Below the pieces are notes generated by a model that searched no databases, was not told the DNA's origin, and was given only the letters and a program-made list of their open reading frames with translations. Below are positions 1 to 9,079 of a DNA stretch of 33,780 nucleotides, piece by piece (the first letter of the stretch is position 1; each line of letters starts with the position of its first letter). A program made the translations under genes and the position numbers. Location: contig JAGRLX010000018.1 of the NCBI GenBank assembly GCA_020441605.1, positions 18,425 through 52,204 of the forward strand, given 5' to 3'. The stretch is from Alphaproteobacteria bacterium (lineage in GTDB: Bacteria > Pseudomonadota > Alphaproteobacteria > Rhizobiales > Aestuariivirgaceae).

Positions 1-481
1 CCACATGTTCGACGTCGATCTCGGACCCGGCAAGATCTATCGCGAATCAGCCACCATCGCCCCCGGCAACAAGGCCGTCATCAGCCCCAGCGTGGAGGGC
101 GCGATTGGCCTGTCGATCTGTTACGACCTTCGGTTTGCCGCACTCTACCGCGCCTATGGCCAGGCCGGTGCCGAAATGCTGGCCACACCCGCTGCGTTCA
201 CCCGGATGACCGGGGAAGCCCATTGGCATGTGCTCCAGCGGGCGCGCGCCATCGAGAATGGCGCCTTTGTCATCGCGCCCTGCCAATACGGTACGCTGGC
301 CGGCGGCGCGCAATGCTATGGACATTCACTCATCATAGACCCTTGGGGCCGGATACTTGCCGATGGCGGCGAGGCGGAAGGCATTATCGTCGCCGAGGTC
401 GACCTTGCCCTGGTGGCCCAGACGCGGAGCCGCATTCCGTCGCTTTCCCACGACCGCCCCTTCACGCTGGTCAAGGCCTAG
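1..481 (+). CDS. Carbon-nitrogen hydrolase (nitrilase family, Nit2-like amidase), 5' partial
   Basis: This is the C-terminal part of a nitrilase-superfamily amidase; the gene begins before the window. The reading frame is open from base 2, with no start codon needed. The nucleophile cysteine lies in GLSICYDLRF, and HWHVLQRARAIEN, GHSLIIDPWG and the C-terminal SLSHDRPF are typical of Nit2/deaminated-glutathione amidase relatives. The first visible residues, HMFDVDL, correspond to the segment just after the family's catalytic lysine (KIHLFD-type motif), so the Glu and Lys of the triad lie outside the window. The family hydrolyses amides of small carboxylic acids in the cytoplasm; the exact substrate cannot be read from this fragment. 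Its stop overlaps the convergent transporter gene by four bases. Confidence 0.88.
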   Translation, partial: HMFDVDLGPGKIYRESATIAPGNKAVISPSVEGAIGLSICYDLRFAALYRAYGQAGAEMLATPAAFTRMTGEAHWHVLQRARAIENGAFVIAPCQYGTLAGGAQCYGHSLIIDPWGRILADGGEAEGIIVAEVDLALVAQTRSRIPSLSHDRPFTLVKA

Positions 482-1350
482 CCTGATTCCGGTGGGTGGC
501 CGCGCTTGCCGAGCTGGACCACGAGGATGGCGGCAAACATCAGGGCCGCGCCGATCCATCCGACGGGATGCAGGCGCTCACCCAGCATGATGGCGCCGGC
601 TATGGCGGCGAACACCGTCTCGAAGGATAAGAGAATGGCCGCCCGTGCTGGAGGCACATGGCGCAGTGCCATGGCCAGAATGGCGAATGTCACGGCACTC
701 GACAGAAGCCCGACATACATCACCGGCACGATGGCATTCATGATCGCTTCGGCGGACACGGTTTCGAACAGCAGGGCCGACGACAGGGCCAATATCGCCA
801 CAGCGGTAAACTGTACGCTTACATAGGTTAGCGGCCTGCCGTATCGCCCTGATTCTCCTGTGGTGATGATGAAGCAGGACCAGAAGACCGAAGACAGGGC
901 GATCAGCAGATCGCCGCGGCTATAGTCGGCGAAGGAACCTCCGCTCAGCGCCCAGGTCCCGGCAAAAGCGAGCGTCGCGCCAATCCAGATTGCGGCGCCA
1001 GGTGTCTGGCGTTTGAGGAGCCAGACGAGAAATGGGGTAACCACCACATAAAGAGCCGTGAGAAACCCGGTATTGGTGACAGTTGCCTCGACGATGCCTA
1101 TTTGCTGGATCGCGGCCGCGACAAAGAAGAACAGGCCGCCCAGCACGGCGATGGGAACGACGTTCCCGCTGCCCCGGTCTTCGCGCATGGCGAAGGGAGC
1201 CAGCGCCACGGCGGCTATGGTGGCCCGCAATCCGAGGAAGAGGAGCGGACCCAGATGCAGCATGGCAGCCTTCTGGAAATAGAAGGCCACGCCCCAGATC
1301 AACGCGGCCAGCAATACGAGGGCGTCCGCCGCCCGACCCTTCATCATCAA
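478..1350 (-). CDS. EamA/DMT-family transporter
   Basis: A 290-residue integral membrane protein of the drug/metabolite transporter superfamily. It is hydrophobic throughout, with about ten predicted membrane segments arranged as two EamA repeats of roughly 140 residues. The N-terminal half contains LVLLAALIWGVAFYFQKAAM, the repeat-start signature of the family. The length is normal (280-310). Family members export amino acids, nucleosides or other metabolites, and no substrate can be assigned here. It ends convergently with the nitrilase-family gene and is divergent from the lemA operon, with 186 bases between its start and lemA. Confidence 0.88.
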   Translation of the reverse strand: MMMKGRAADALVLLAALIWGVAFYFQKAAMLHLGPLLFLGLRATIAAVALAPFAMREDRGSGNVVPIAVLGGLFFFVAAAIQQIGIVEATVTNTGFLTALYVVVTPFLVWLLKRQTPGAAIWIGATLAFAGTWALSGGSFADYSRGDLLIALSSVFWSCFIITTGESGRYGRPLTYVSVQFTAVAILALSSALLFETVSAEAIMNAIVPVMYVGLLSSAVTFAILAMALRHVPPARAAILLSFETVFAAIAGAIMLGERLHPVGWIGAALMFAAILVVQLGKRGHPPESG

Positions 1351-1480
1351 AGTCGTGACATCCCGTTAAGTGGTCCCGCCGTTATGGCTGTTCGCCGTCG
1401 TCGGCGCCATTCAAATTCATCTGGACCGGGGGTCAAATGGCCTACTGGCGATCCAGCCTCTCAGCCCGAACTCAACCAGC

Positions 1481-1509
1481 TTGATCCAACATGCAAAACA
1501 CAACATAGT
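1481..1509 (+). promoter_or_regulatory. Candidate housekeeping promoter of lemA
   Basis: A -35-like TTGATC (1481-1486) is followed after exactly 17 bases by a -10-like CATAGT (1504-1509). Each matches four of six positions of the sigma-70 consensus. Transcription would begin around 1515-1517, about 20 bases before the lemA start, inside the palindrome at 1510-1530. Prediction from pattern only. Confidence 0.4.
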
Positions 1510-1530
1510 CTCCCGCTTCAGAAGCGGGAG
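1510..1530. repeat. Perfect 21-bp palindrome over the lemA start region (operator or RBS hairpin)
   Basis: The arms CTCCCGCTTC (1510-1519) and GAAGCGGGAG (1521-1530) are perfect reverse complements around a single central A. The right arm contains the probable Shine-Dalgarno GGGAG, six bases before the lemA ATG at 1537. The left arm begins directly after the putative -10 box. There is no T-run, so it is not an intrinsic terminator. It could be a repressor operator or, if transcription starts further upstream, a hairpin hiding the ribosome binding site. Confidence 0.75.
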
Positions 1531-1536
1531 ATTCTC

Positions 1537-2094
1537 ATGTTCGGATATGGCGTCGTCGGCCTCATCGTGCTTGTCGGGGGCTATCTCATCTACGCCTATA
1601 ACGCCCTGGTAAAGAACAAGAATCTCGTCGGCGAAGGATGGAGCGGCATCGACGTGCAGCTGCGCCGCCGCGCCGATCTCATTCCCAACCTGATCGAGAC
1701 GGTGAAGGGCTATGCCGCCCATGAGGACAAGCTGTTCCGCGATATTGCCGAGCTGCGGGCCAAGAGCATTTCCGGAGGTTCCGTGGGCGAGCAATCGGCC
1801 GTCGGCCAAGCGATGTCGGCGGCCCTTGGAAAGCTCTTCGCCGTTGCCGAGGCCTATCCCGAACTCAAGGCCGACGCCAATTTCCGCGACCTTCAGGACA
1901 AGCTCTCGCATATCGAAGACGAGATCCAGTTGTCGCGGCGCTACTACAATGGCGCGGTCCGCAATCTCAACACCATGATCGAATCGTTCCCGACCAATCT
2001 CATTGCCAACCACTTCAAGTTCGAGAAGGCAGAATTTTTCGAAATAGGCGATGCCGCGGCACGCGAGGTGCCAAAGGTCGACTTCAAGAAATAG
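1537..2094 (+). CDS. lemA: LemA family protein
   Basis: A 185-residue LemA-family protein. It has one N-terminal membrane anchor (GVVGLIVLVGGYLIYAYN) followed by a long helical domain. The family hallmarks are visible: WSGIDVQLRRRADLIPNLIETVKGYA, an AYPELKAD-type segment and QLSRRYYNGAVRNLN. The reading frame is open far upstream, but this ATG is preferred because it gives the normal LemA length and N-terminal anchor and has GGGAG six bases upstream. LemA proteins are membrane-anchored helical bundles of poorly known function, often encoded beside DUF2207 or TPM-domain membrane proteins. Here the DUF2207 gene follows after nine bases, so the two are probably co-transcribed. Confidence 0.93.
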   Translation: MFGYGVVGLIVLVGGYLIYAYNALVKNKNLVGEGWSGIDVQLRRRADLIPNLIETVKGYAAHEDKLFRDIAELRAKSISGGSVGEQSAVGQAMSAALGKLFAVAEAYPELKADANFRDLQDKLSHIEDEIQLSRRYYNGAVRNLNTMIESFPTNLIANHFKFEKAEFFEIGDAAAREVPKVDFKK

Positions 2095-2103
2095 GCTGGG
2101 CCC

Positions 2104-4008
2104 ATGCGCTACCTGCTGTTTGTTCTTGGCCTGCTGCTGCTTGTCAACACGGCCGCAGCAGAAGAGAGCATCCTGTCCTATGTCAGCGACGTGAATGTCA
2201 ATCGCGACGGCTCGCTCGACGTGGCCGAGACGATCACGGTGAATGCGGAAGGCGATCAGATCAGGCGCGGCATCTACCGCGATTTCCCGACGACCTATAT
2301 CGATCGCAATGGCATTCGCATGCGTGTCGGGTTCGACGTCGTCGGCGTGAAGCGCGATGGCCATGACGAACCCTTCGCCATCGAATCGCTCTCCAACGGC
2401 AAGCGTGTCAGGATCGGCGACAAGGACGTCTTCCTCGATCCTGGACAGCACACTTACGAGATCAATTTTCGCACCACGCGGCAGATCGGCTTCTTTGAGA
2501 ACTTCGACGAACTCTACTGGAATGTGACCGGCAATGACTGGGCGTTTCCCATCCTCCATGCCGTTGCAATCGTCCGTTTGCCGCCTGGCGCCCGAATCCA
2601 GCAGCATGCGGCCTACACCGGCCGGCAGGGCGAGGCCGGACAGGACTTTTCGGTTGTCGGCGCAACGGGAGCTGAATACCGCGCCGAAACCACACGGCGC
2701 CTGGAACGCCAGGAAGGCTTCACCATTGCGGTCGCCTGGCAGAAAGGCATCGTCGCCGAACCGAGCGACAGCGAGAAGTGGAGTTGGTGGTTCGCCGACA
2801 ATGCCGGCCTCGCGGCGCTGATCGGGGTGCTGGCCGCTGCCTTCGCCTACTACTACTATGCCTGGGACCGGGTTGGCCGCGATCCGCCAAGGGGCACCAT
2901 CGTGCCCCTGTTCCGGCCGCCGGCCGGACTGGGACCCGCGGGGGCGCGGTTCGTCAGGGAACACGGCCTCGACGACCGGGGGTTCGCCGCGGCGCTTGTC
3001 AGTCTTGCCGTCAAGAGGCATTTGCTGATCAAGGACGACGACAGGTCCTTTGCGATCACCAAGCAGTCGCCCAAGGGTGGCGCGGGCGAGCCGCTCACCG
3101 CCGCCGAGCGCGCCCTCTATGCGCGCTTGCCGGGCGGCACCACGGTCCTGAAGCAGTCGAACCACGTCGCCGTCCGTGCGGCGCGCAGCGCGCTCAAGGA
3201 CATGCTGAAGTCCGAGTACGAGGGCAGTGTCTTCGTGCGCAATCTCGGCTGGTTCTGGAAGGGTGCGGCCATCTCCATCATTGGCCTCATCATCGCTGCC
3301 GTGCTGCTGCCGGCCGATGAGGGCATTGCCGGACTGTTTCTGGTCGGATGGTCTGGCATCTGGTGGGGCGTGGTGCTGACCTTCGCCTGGGCGGCGATCA
3401 AGGGGATTCGCGGCGGCCGGGGCATCATCGACCGGGCTGGCTCGCTCTTCATGCTGCTGTTTCTCATCCCCTTCGTCGGTGGCGGGCTGGCGGCGCCCGC
3501 CATGCTGCTCAGCGGTGCCGGAAGCGCCGGTCTCTACATGCTGATAGGAACTGCCATCCTGCTCGGCATCATGAATCTGGTGTTCTTCCACCTGTTGCGG
3601 GCGCCCACGGTTCCGGGCCGCAAGCTGCTCGACGAGCTCGAGGGCTTTCGCATGTACATGACCACTGCCGAGGAGGAGCGCCTGAAGGTGCTGCATCCGC
3701 CGGAAAAGACGCCCGAACTCTTCGAGCGCTATCTGCCCTATGCCCTGGCGCTCGATTGCGAGAATGAGTGGAATGCCAAGTTTGCCACGGTGCTGGCGGC
3801 TGCGGCGGCGGCGGGGGCGGCGGGCCCCAGCTGGTATTCCGGGCGGCACTGGGACGCGGGCCGCACCGGCGGGTTCACCGACAGTCTGGGCCGCAGCCTG
3901 TCATCGAGCGTGGCGTCGGCCTCGACGGCGCCGGGCAAAAGCTCCGGTTCAAGCGGCGGCGGATCGTCCGGCGGTGGCGGCGGTGGCGGCGGCGGTGGCG
4001 GCTGGTAG
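2104..4008 (+). CDS. DUF2207 domain membrane protein with Gly-rich C-terminus
   Basis: A 634-residue predicted membrane protein. A signal peptide (about residues 1-19, ending TAAAEE) is followed by the DUF2207 extracytoplasmic beta-rich domain (YVSDVNVNRDGSLDVAETI, RRGIYRDFPTTY). A membrane segment near residue 240 follows (AALIGVLAAAFAYYYYAW), then a cytoplasmic region and several more membrane helices between about 385 and 500. The tail is an alanine-rich stretch, a Ser/Gly linker and eleven consecutive glycines before a terminal tryptophan. DUF2207 proteins are widespread, of unknown biochemical function, and typically paired with LemA as here. The stop codon abuts the stop of the convergent uup gene with no base between. 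Family assignment is firm; role unknown. Confidence 0.88.
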   Translation: MRYLLFVLGLLLLVNTAAAEESILSYVSDVNVNRDGSLDVAETITVNAEGDQIRRGIYRDFPTTYIDRNGIRMRVGFDVVGVKRDGHDEPFAIESLSNGKRVRIGDKDVFLDPGQHTYEINFRTTRQIGFFENFDELYWNVTGNDWAFPILHAVAIVRLPPGARIQQHAAYTGRQGEAGQDFSVVGATGAEYRAETTRRLERQEGFTIAVAWQKGIVAEPSDSEKWSWWFADNAGLAALIGVLAAAFAYYYYAWDRVGRDPPRGTIVPLFRPPAGLGPAGARFVREHGLDDRGFAAALVSLAVKRHLLIKDDDRSFAITKQSPKGGAGEPLTAAERALYARLPGGTTVLKQSNHVAVRAARSALKDMLKSEYEGSVFVRNLGWFWKGAAISIIGLIIAAVLLPADEGIAGLFLVGWSGIWWGVVLTFAWAAIKGIRGGRGIIDRAGSLFMLLFLIPFVGGGLAAPAMLLSGAGSAGLYMLIGTAILLGIMNLVFFHLLRAPTVPGRKLLDELEGFRMYMTTAEEERLKVLHPPEKTPELFERYLPYALALDCENEWNAKFATVLAAAAAAGAAGPSWYSGRHWDAGRTGGFTDSLGRSLSSSVASASTAPGKSSGSSGGGSSGGGGGGGGGGGW

Positions 4009-5823
4009 TCAGGAGCCTTCTAGTTCCTCGCGTTTCAGTTCCAGTGCCAGCCACTGGTCTTCCGCACGGGCCAAGGTGTCGCGCAGGCCGGCCAGCCGCT
4101 GGGCATCGGTATCGAACCCCTTGGCATTTCGACTGAAGTAACCTGGGTCCGCGAGCCGGGCCTCGAGGCCTCCGATCTCCGCTTGCAGCGCGGCCATCTC
4201 GGCGGGCAATGTTTCGAGAGCATGCTTTTCCTTGAAAGACAGCTTGCGCTGGGCTTGCGGTGCCGCAGGTGGCGGTGCCGGCGGCGTGGCAGGCCGGGCG
4301 CCGGGCGCCACCTTGGCCTTCCGGGCCTCCACGCCCGTGCCGCGCTGGGCCACCATGTCGCTGTAGCCACCAGCATATTCCAGCCAGCGGCCGTCGCCTT
4401 CCGCCATGAGGATCGATGTGGCCACCCGGTCGAGAAAGTCGCGGTCGTGGCTCACCAGCAGGATGGTTCCCTGATAGTCGGCCAGCATTTCCTGGAGCAT
4501 GTCGAGGGTCTCAAGGTCGAGATCGTTGGTGGGCTCGTCGAGCACCAGCAGGTTGGAGGGCTTGGCCAGTTCACGGGCGAGGATCAGCCGCCCGCGCTCG
4601 CCACCCGAAAGCACCGATACCGGCGTTCGTGCCTTGTCCGGGGGGAACAGGAAGTCCTTCATGTAACTCACTACATGACGGGTCGCGCCATTGATGGTGA
4701 CGGTCTCGCCGCGTCCGTCGGTGATGACGTCGGCCAGGGTACGATCGGGATCGAGGCTCTGGCGGCTTTGGTCGAGCGTCACGGTCTGCAGGCTGGTGCC
4801 GCGCCGGATCGTGCCCGAATCGGGTTCCAGTGCGCCCGTGAGTAGTTTGATGAGCGTGGTTTTGCCGGCGCCATTGGGGCCGACGATGCCCAGCCGGTCG
4901 CCACGCACGACCAGCAGATCGAGATTGCTGACGATTGGCCGCCTGCCGAAGGATTTCGATATCGCCCTGGCCTCGGCCACCAGCTTGCCCGATAGATCGC
5001 CAGCCGAAGCCGCCATCTTCACCTGACCCAAGGCGCCCACGTGTTCGCGCCGATCCTTGCGCAGCTTGGCCAACAACTCGACGCGGCGCATGTTGCGCTT
5101 GCGCCTGGCCGTCACGCCATAGCGCATCCAGTGTTCCTCGGTGGCGATGCGCTGGGCCAGCAGCGCCTGGTCCTCCGCTTCCTTGGACAGGACCGCGTCG
5201 CGCCAGGTTTCGAATGCGGCAAATCCGCGATCGAGGCGGCGCGCCCCGCCCCGGTCCAGCCAGACGGTGCGGTTGGACAGCGTCTCCAGAAACCGGCGGT
5301 CGTGACTGATCAGCACCATGGCCGCCCGCAGCGCCTTCAACTGGCCTTCCAGCCATTCGATGGCTGGAAGGTCGAGGTGGTTGGTGGGCTCGTCCAATAG
5401 CAGGATGTCCGGATCGGGTGCCAGGGTGCGTGCCAGCGCGGCGCGGCGGATTTCTCCTCCCGACAGGATCTTCGGGTTCTCGTCACCTGAAAGGCCGAGA
5501 TCGCGCAGCAGGGCCACGCAACGGTGGGGATCGTCGGCAGGCCCGAGCCCGGCCTCGACATAGTCGAGCACGGTGGCGAAGCCAGAGAGGTCGGGTTCCT
5601 GCGGGAGATAGCGCAGGGTGGTGCCGGGCTGCAGCCACACGGAGCCGGTATCGGGCTCGATGAGGCGGCCGGCGATCTTGAGCAGCGTGGATTTGCCGGA
5701 ACCGTTGCGGCCGACCAGGGCGATTCGCTCGCCTTCGGAAAGCGCCATTTCGATCCCTTCCAGCAAGGGCTTGCCGCCGAAGGTGAGTTCGATGTCGCGA
5801 AGATGAAGCAGGATCTGGGCCAT
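4009..5823 (-). CDS. uup: ABC-F ATPase, Uup-type
   Basis: A 604-residue soluble ABC-F protein with two ATP-binding domains and no membrane segments. The first Walker A is GRNGSGKST (about residue 39) with signature LSGGEIRRAALA. The second Walker A is GPNGAGKTT with signature LSGGERGRLILA. Both Walker B motifs read LLDEPTNHLDL or LVLDEPTNDLDL. An Ala/Pro linker and a C-terminal coiled coil (KLSFKEKHALETLPAEMAAL onward) match the Uup C-terminal domain. ABC-F proteins act on the ribosome; Uup is linked to DNA-structure tolerance and ribosome work in E. coli. The frame is open to 6162, but that extension lies inside thiQ and gives nonsense, and MAQILLHLRDIELTFGG is the natural start. No strong Shine-Dalgarno is visible. 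It lies 31 bases after thiQ on the same strand. Confidence 0.92.
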   Translation of the reverse strand: MAQILLHLRDIELTFGGKPLLEGIEMALSEGERIALVGRNGSGKSTLLKIAGRLIEPDTGSVWLQPGTTLRYLPQEPDLSGFATVLDYVEAGLGPADDPHRCVALLRDLGLSGDENPKILSGGEIRRAALARTLAPDPDILLLDEPTNHLDLPAIEWLEGQLKALRAAMVLISHDRRFLETLSNRTVWLDRGGARRLDRGFAAFETWRDAVLSKEAEDQALLAQRIATEEHWMRYGVTARRKRNMRRVELLAKLRKDRREHVGALGQVKMAASAGDLSGKLVAEARAISKSFGRRPIVSNLDLLVVRGDRLGIVGPNGAGKTTLIKLLTGALEPDSGTIRRGTSLQTVTLDQSRQSLDPDRTLADVITDGRGETVTINGATRHVVSYMKDFLFPPDKARTPVSVLSGGERGRLILARELAKPSNLLVLDEPTNDLDLETLDMLQEMLADYQGTILLVSHDRDFLDRVATSILMAEGDGRWLEYAGGYSDMVAQRGTGVEARKAKVAPGARPATPPAPPPAAPQAQRKLSFKEKHALETLPAEMAALQAEIGGLEARLADPGYFSRNAKGFDTDAQRLAGLRDTLARAEDQWLALELKREELEGS

Positions 5824-5854
5824 GATTGCAGGCGAATTAACCGATCCGGGCCGC

Positions 5855-6559
5855 TTACTCCAGACCTCCGAGATATTCCGCGAGTCCTGATATGTCATGG
5901 GCGGCGAAGAATTCTTTGGTGGGTCGCAGGGCGACGATCCTGCCATCCCGCATGAATGCGGTGTGGCTTGCGGCATAGCGCGCATCTTCCGGCTGGTGTG
6001 ATACCATGAGGACAGTGGTGCCGCGGGCCCGCTGCAGGCCGATGACGAGGTCCAGCATGTCGTTGCGGAGGCCCGGCCCCAGGGCAGCGAAGGGTTCATC
6101 GAGCAGGAGCACCGGCCGGTCGCGCAGCAGCGCCCTGGCGATGGCGATCCGCTGGCGTTCACCGCCGGAAATCTCGCCGGGTTTGCGGTGGCGAAGAGCA
6201 GCGATGCCGACCTGCTGCAGCGCTTCCCCGACGCTGTCCCGCTGGGTTGGCGTCAGGTTCAGAGACGGTGCGACGCCGATCGCCACATTCTGCCAGACGT
6301 CGAGATGGGCGAAGACATTGTTGTCCTGGAAGATCATGCTGATCGGCCGGGACGGCGGCGGCAAGCCTGCCATGTCCCTGCCGTTGATCACGATACGCCC
6401 TGCGGCCGGCGCTTCAAAGCCGGCGATCAGGTTGAGCAGCGTCGACTTTCCCGAACCGCTTGGCCCAATGATCGCAGTCAGGCTTCCATTCGGAAAATGG
6501 GCATCAAACTCCATCACCATATCGTCGTAGCGGAACGTCACCTGCTCGAGCCGGATCAT
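5855..6559 (-). CDS. thiQ: Thiamine ABC transporter ATP-binding protein
   Basis: A 234-residue ABC ATPase with Walker A GPSGSGKST (about residues 33-41), a Q-loop FQDNNVF, signature ISGGERQRIAIARALL and Walker B VLLLDEPFAAL. The short length and the sequence RPISMIFQDNNVFAHLDVWQNV are typical of ThiQ. It would energise import of thiamine, TPP and thiamine monophosphate through ThiP. Its ATG overlaps the thiP stop (ATGA). The order thiB-thiP-thiQ behind a TPP riboswitch makes the specificity secure. Confidence 0.93.
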   Translation of the reverse strand: MIRLEQVTFRYDDMVMEFDAHFPNGSLTAIIGPSGSGKSTLLNLIAGFEAPAAGRIVINGRDMAGLPPPSRPISMIFQDNNVFAHLDVWQNVAIGVAPSLNLTPTQRDSVGEALQQVGIAALRHRKPGEISGGERQRIAIARALLRDRPVLLLDEPFAALGPGLRNDMLDLVIGLQRARGTTVLMVSHQPEDARYAASHTAFMRDGRIVALRPTKEFFAAHDISGLAEYLGGLE

Positions 6560-8100
6560 GCCCTGGCGCTCCAGCGTTCGGCAAGGACGGACAAGGCAAA
6601 CACCATGACGGAGAGGAGCAGCGCGGTTCCGATTGCCGCATCGAAGCGGTAACTGCCCATCTGGCGGTAGATCAAGGCGGGAAGGGTGACGAGGTCCTGG
6701 CTGCCAAACAGGGCGATGGCGGTCAGATCTCCGAGTGACAGGATCAGCGACATGACCAGCGCTAGGCCGATGGATCGGCGGAGCGCAGGGATATCGATGT
6801 GCCGCAGGCGGCTCCAGCCAACAATTCCAAGGCTGGCGCAGAGGCGGTCATGACGGCCTGCCGCTTCGAACAGGGCTGGCGCCAGGATCTGATAGGCAAA
6901 GGGCATGGCCATCAGTCCATTCATGCCGATCACGAGAAACGGCGCAAGCCCCGACAATCCGGCAACCCTGCTCAGGCTGATGAACCAGCCTGTCGCCAGC
7001 ACCGCTGGGGGAATGATCCAGGCCGAGAGCACGGCAAGGCGGGATACCGTCCGCCAGCGTGGTAGCCGGGCTGCAGCTGCCGCCAGGGGCCAGACGAAAA
7101 CAAAGGCCAGTGCCGCCGATGCTGTGCCGAGCAGCAGGCTGGTGAAGATTGCCCGGCCGAGATCCGGAGTTGGCGCGATATTCATGGCGCCGGAGATGGC
7201 GAGCGTCAGCAAGGGCGGCATCAACAGACCCAATCCGGCAGCGATGACGGCCCCATCCGAAATCCGCGCTCCGGTGCTGTATCCGTCGAAGCGCTGCGGC
7301 GGCCGCTGCAGGCTCGGCCAGCCCTGCATCAGCCCGCCGAAGCGCTGGGCAATGGCCACCAGGCTCGCGCACAGCGCCAGCTGCACGAGGGCCAGAGCTG
7401 CCGCCCGCGGTGGATCGAAGTCGGCACGGAGCGCCTGATAGATCGCGACCTCCAGGGTTGTTGCGCGGGGGCCACCGCCGAGGGTCAGCACGATGGCGAA
7501 ACTCGAGGCGCAAAGCAGGAAAATCAAGAGGGCGGCGCCGGGAATCGCGGCCCTGAGTTGCGGCCATTCGACAATCCGCCAGATGTCGCGGGCCCTGAAC
7601 TGCAACTGTGCCGCGAGTTTCCAGCTCTCTTCAGGCACCCGCTCCAGTTCGGACAACAGGAGGCGGGCGGCCAGCGGAACATTGAAGAAGACATGAGCGA
7701 GCAGAATGCCTTGCAGTCCGTAAATGTCGAAGAGGCCGCCGAGCCAGCCCCGGTTGCCATAAACATCGATGATGCCGATGATCACCACGATGGCCGGCAG
7801 GGCCAACGGCAGATTGAGGAGGCGCACGAGAATGGTGCGGCCGGGAAACTGCTGCCTGGCAAGTGCTCGCGCCAGCAGCAACCCGAGGCTTATGGACATC
7901 AGGGTGGAGAGCCCGGCCTGCAGGAGGGTGAAGCGGAGCACCCGTCCGAGATAGGGGTCGAAGGCCGACACACCGCCTCCGATACCGAGCCACAGCACCG
8001 GCAGGAAGCCGAGGCCCAGTGCGCCCAGAACCAGGGCCAGCGCCAGCAGGGCCGGCGCCGGCGTGGTCGATGGCCTTATTGCGCCACTGCGTTCAGCCAC
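6556..8100 (-). CDS. thiP: Thiamine ABC transporter permease
   Basis: A 514-residue inner-membrane permease. It is a fused double-permease of about twelve membrane segments, with two binding-protein-dependent-transport (EAA-type) regions. The first is around [18 protein letters not shown] and the second around [19 protein letters not shown]. The tandem architecture is the ThiP/FbpB type. The start is a GTG at 8100, overlapping the end of thiB by 25 bases. It forms the membrane channel of the thiamine importer with ThiQ. Confidence 0.92.
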   Translation of the reverse strand: MAERSGAIRPSTTPAPALLALALVLGALGLGFLPVLWLGIGGGVSAFDPYLGRVLRFTLLQAGLSTLMSISLGLLLARALARQQFPGRTILVRLLNLPLALPAIVVIIGIIDVYGNRGWLGGLFDIYGLQGILLAHVFFNVPLAARLLLSELERVPEESWKLAAQLQFRARDIWRIVEWPQLRAAIPGAALLIFLLCASSFAIVLTLGGGPRATTLEVAIYQALRADFDPPRAAALALVQLALCASLVAIAQRFGGLMQGWPSLQRPPQRFDGYSTGARISDGAVIAAGLGLLMPPLLTLAISGAMNIAPTPDLGRAIFTSLLLGTASAALAFVFVWPLAAAAARLPRWRTVSRLAVLSAWIIPPAVLATGWFISLSRVAGLSGLAPFLVIGMNGLMAMPFAYQILAPALFEAAGRHDRLCASLGIVGWSRLRHIDIPALRRSIGLALVMSLILSLGDLTAIALFGSQDLVTLPALIYRQMGSYRFDAAIGTALLLSVMVFALSVLAERWSARA

Positions 8101-9074
8101 TCGTCAATCCATGCGCGGCGGTTCGTGTCAACTTCCTCAGCCGAGAACAGCAGGGTCTTAGCCGGTTTGACCAGGGCATCGAAGGCCGCAGGAATGGGTT
8201 GCGAATTGGTTCCGGCCGGGAACATCCAGTTGTTGGTCGGAATCTGGTCCTGGAAGCCCGGCCCCATCATGAAGGCAAGGAACTTGCCCGCGAGGGCCCT
8301 CTCCGGCGAGGACTCGATAAGCCCGGCCACCTCGATCTGGAGATAGTGGCCTTCGGCGAAATCGGCCGCCTTGTAGCGCTCGGTGCCTTCGGCAATCACG
8401 TGATAGGCGGGCGACGTGGTGTAGGAGAGTACCATGGGGGCTTCGCCCTTGGTGAAGAGCGCATAGGCCTCGGACCATCCCGGCGTGGTGGTCAGGACCC
8501 GCTTCGACAGCTTGTTCCAGGCGTCCTTGGCCTTGTCGCCATAGACCGACTTCATCCACAGAAGGAAGCCGAGACCCGGCGTCGAGGTGCGCGGATCTTC
8601 CAGAATGATCTTCTGGGCGGGATCGCCATTGACCAGTTCGTCGAGCGACTTCGGCGGGGCCTTTATCGCCTCGCTGTCATAGACCACGGCGAAATGGGCG
8701 AAGTCGTAGGGCATGAACAGTTCGTCGGTCCACGGCAGAGGGGTTTTTGCCAGCGACATGTCCAGGCCATGTTTGCCGAAAAGGCCTGTGGCAGCAGCTT
8801 CGGCGGTGAGGTTGGTGTCGAGTCCGAGGACAATGTCGGCCTTGGTGCCGGTGCCCTCCAGCTTGAGCCGGTTGAGTACCGCCACGCCATCGCCCATGGC
8901 GACCCACTCGACGGTGCAGTTGCAATCCTTCTCGAAGGCGTCCTTGATCTTGCCGCCTGGTCCCCATTCGGAGACGAAGCTGTCATAGGTATATATCGTC
9001 AGTGTCTCCTTGGCCGCGACGGGCGTCGCCAGTGCAAGAAGCGCGAACAGAGCAGTGAGGGTCTTCATCAACAT
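8076..9074 (-). CDS. thiB: Thiamine ABC transporter periplasmic binding protein
   Basis: A 332-residue periplasmic solute-binding protein. A signal peptide ([21 protein letters not shown]) precedes the mature start [19 protein letters not shown], the ThiB hallmark. Further family blocks are [26 protein letters not shown] and [10 protein letters not shown]. It binds thiamine and its phosphates and delivers them to ThiP. The frame is open to 9266, but the ATG at 9074 is chosen: it has GGAGG five bases upstream and starts directly at the signal peptide. That Shine-Dalgarno is buried in a hairpin (9080-9103) downstream of a TPP riboswitch. Confidence 0.94.
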   Translation of the reverse strand: MLMKTLTALFALLALATPVAAKETLTIYTYDSFVSEWGPGGKIKDAFEKDCNCTVEWVAMGDGVAVLNRLKLEGTGTKADIVLGLDTNLTAEAAATGLFGKHGLDMSLAKTPLPWTDELFMPYDFAHFAVVYDSEAIKAPPKSLDELVNGDPAQKIILEDPRTSTPGLGFLLWMKSVYGDKAKDAWNKLSKRVLTTTPGWSEAYALFTKGEAPMVLSYTTSPAYHVIAEGTERYKAADFAEGHYLQIEVAGLIESSPERALAGKFLAFMMGPGFQDQIPTNNWMFPAGTNSQPIPAAFDALVKPAKTLLFSAEEVDTNRRAWIDEWLNAVAQ

Positions 9075-9079
9075 CAATT

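Noticed and set aside
1102..1536. N-terminal extension of LemA
   Set aside because: The translation lacks family similarity and overlaps the antisense transporter gene; the ATG at 1537 has a Shine-Dalgarno and gives the normal membrane anchor.
1417..3849. 810-codon open frame on the minus strand, antisense to lemA and the DUF2207 gene
   Set aside because: Low-complexity Arg/Gly/Asp-rich translation with no recognisable domain; it mirrors two solid genes, as expected in GC-rich DNA.
3955..4005. Tandem repeat resembling a repeat array
   Set aside because: It is only GGC/GGT glycine codons of the DUF2207 protein tail, not a CRISPR or mobile repeat.
5824..6162. N-terminal extension of the uup frame
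   Set aside because: It lies within thiQ in another frame and reads as nonsense; the Uup protein starts normally at 5823.
7558..8346. 262-codon plus-strand frame over thiP/thiB
   Set aside because: Gln/Glu/Arg-rich shadow of the opposite-strand genes, with no domain.
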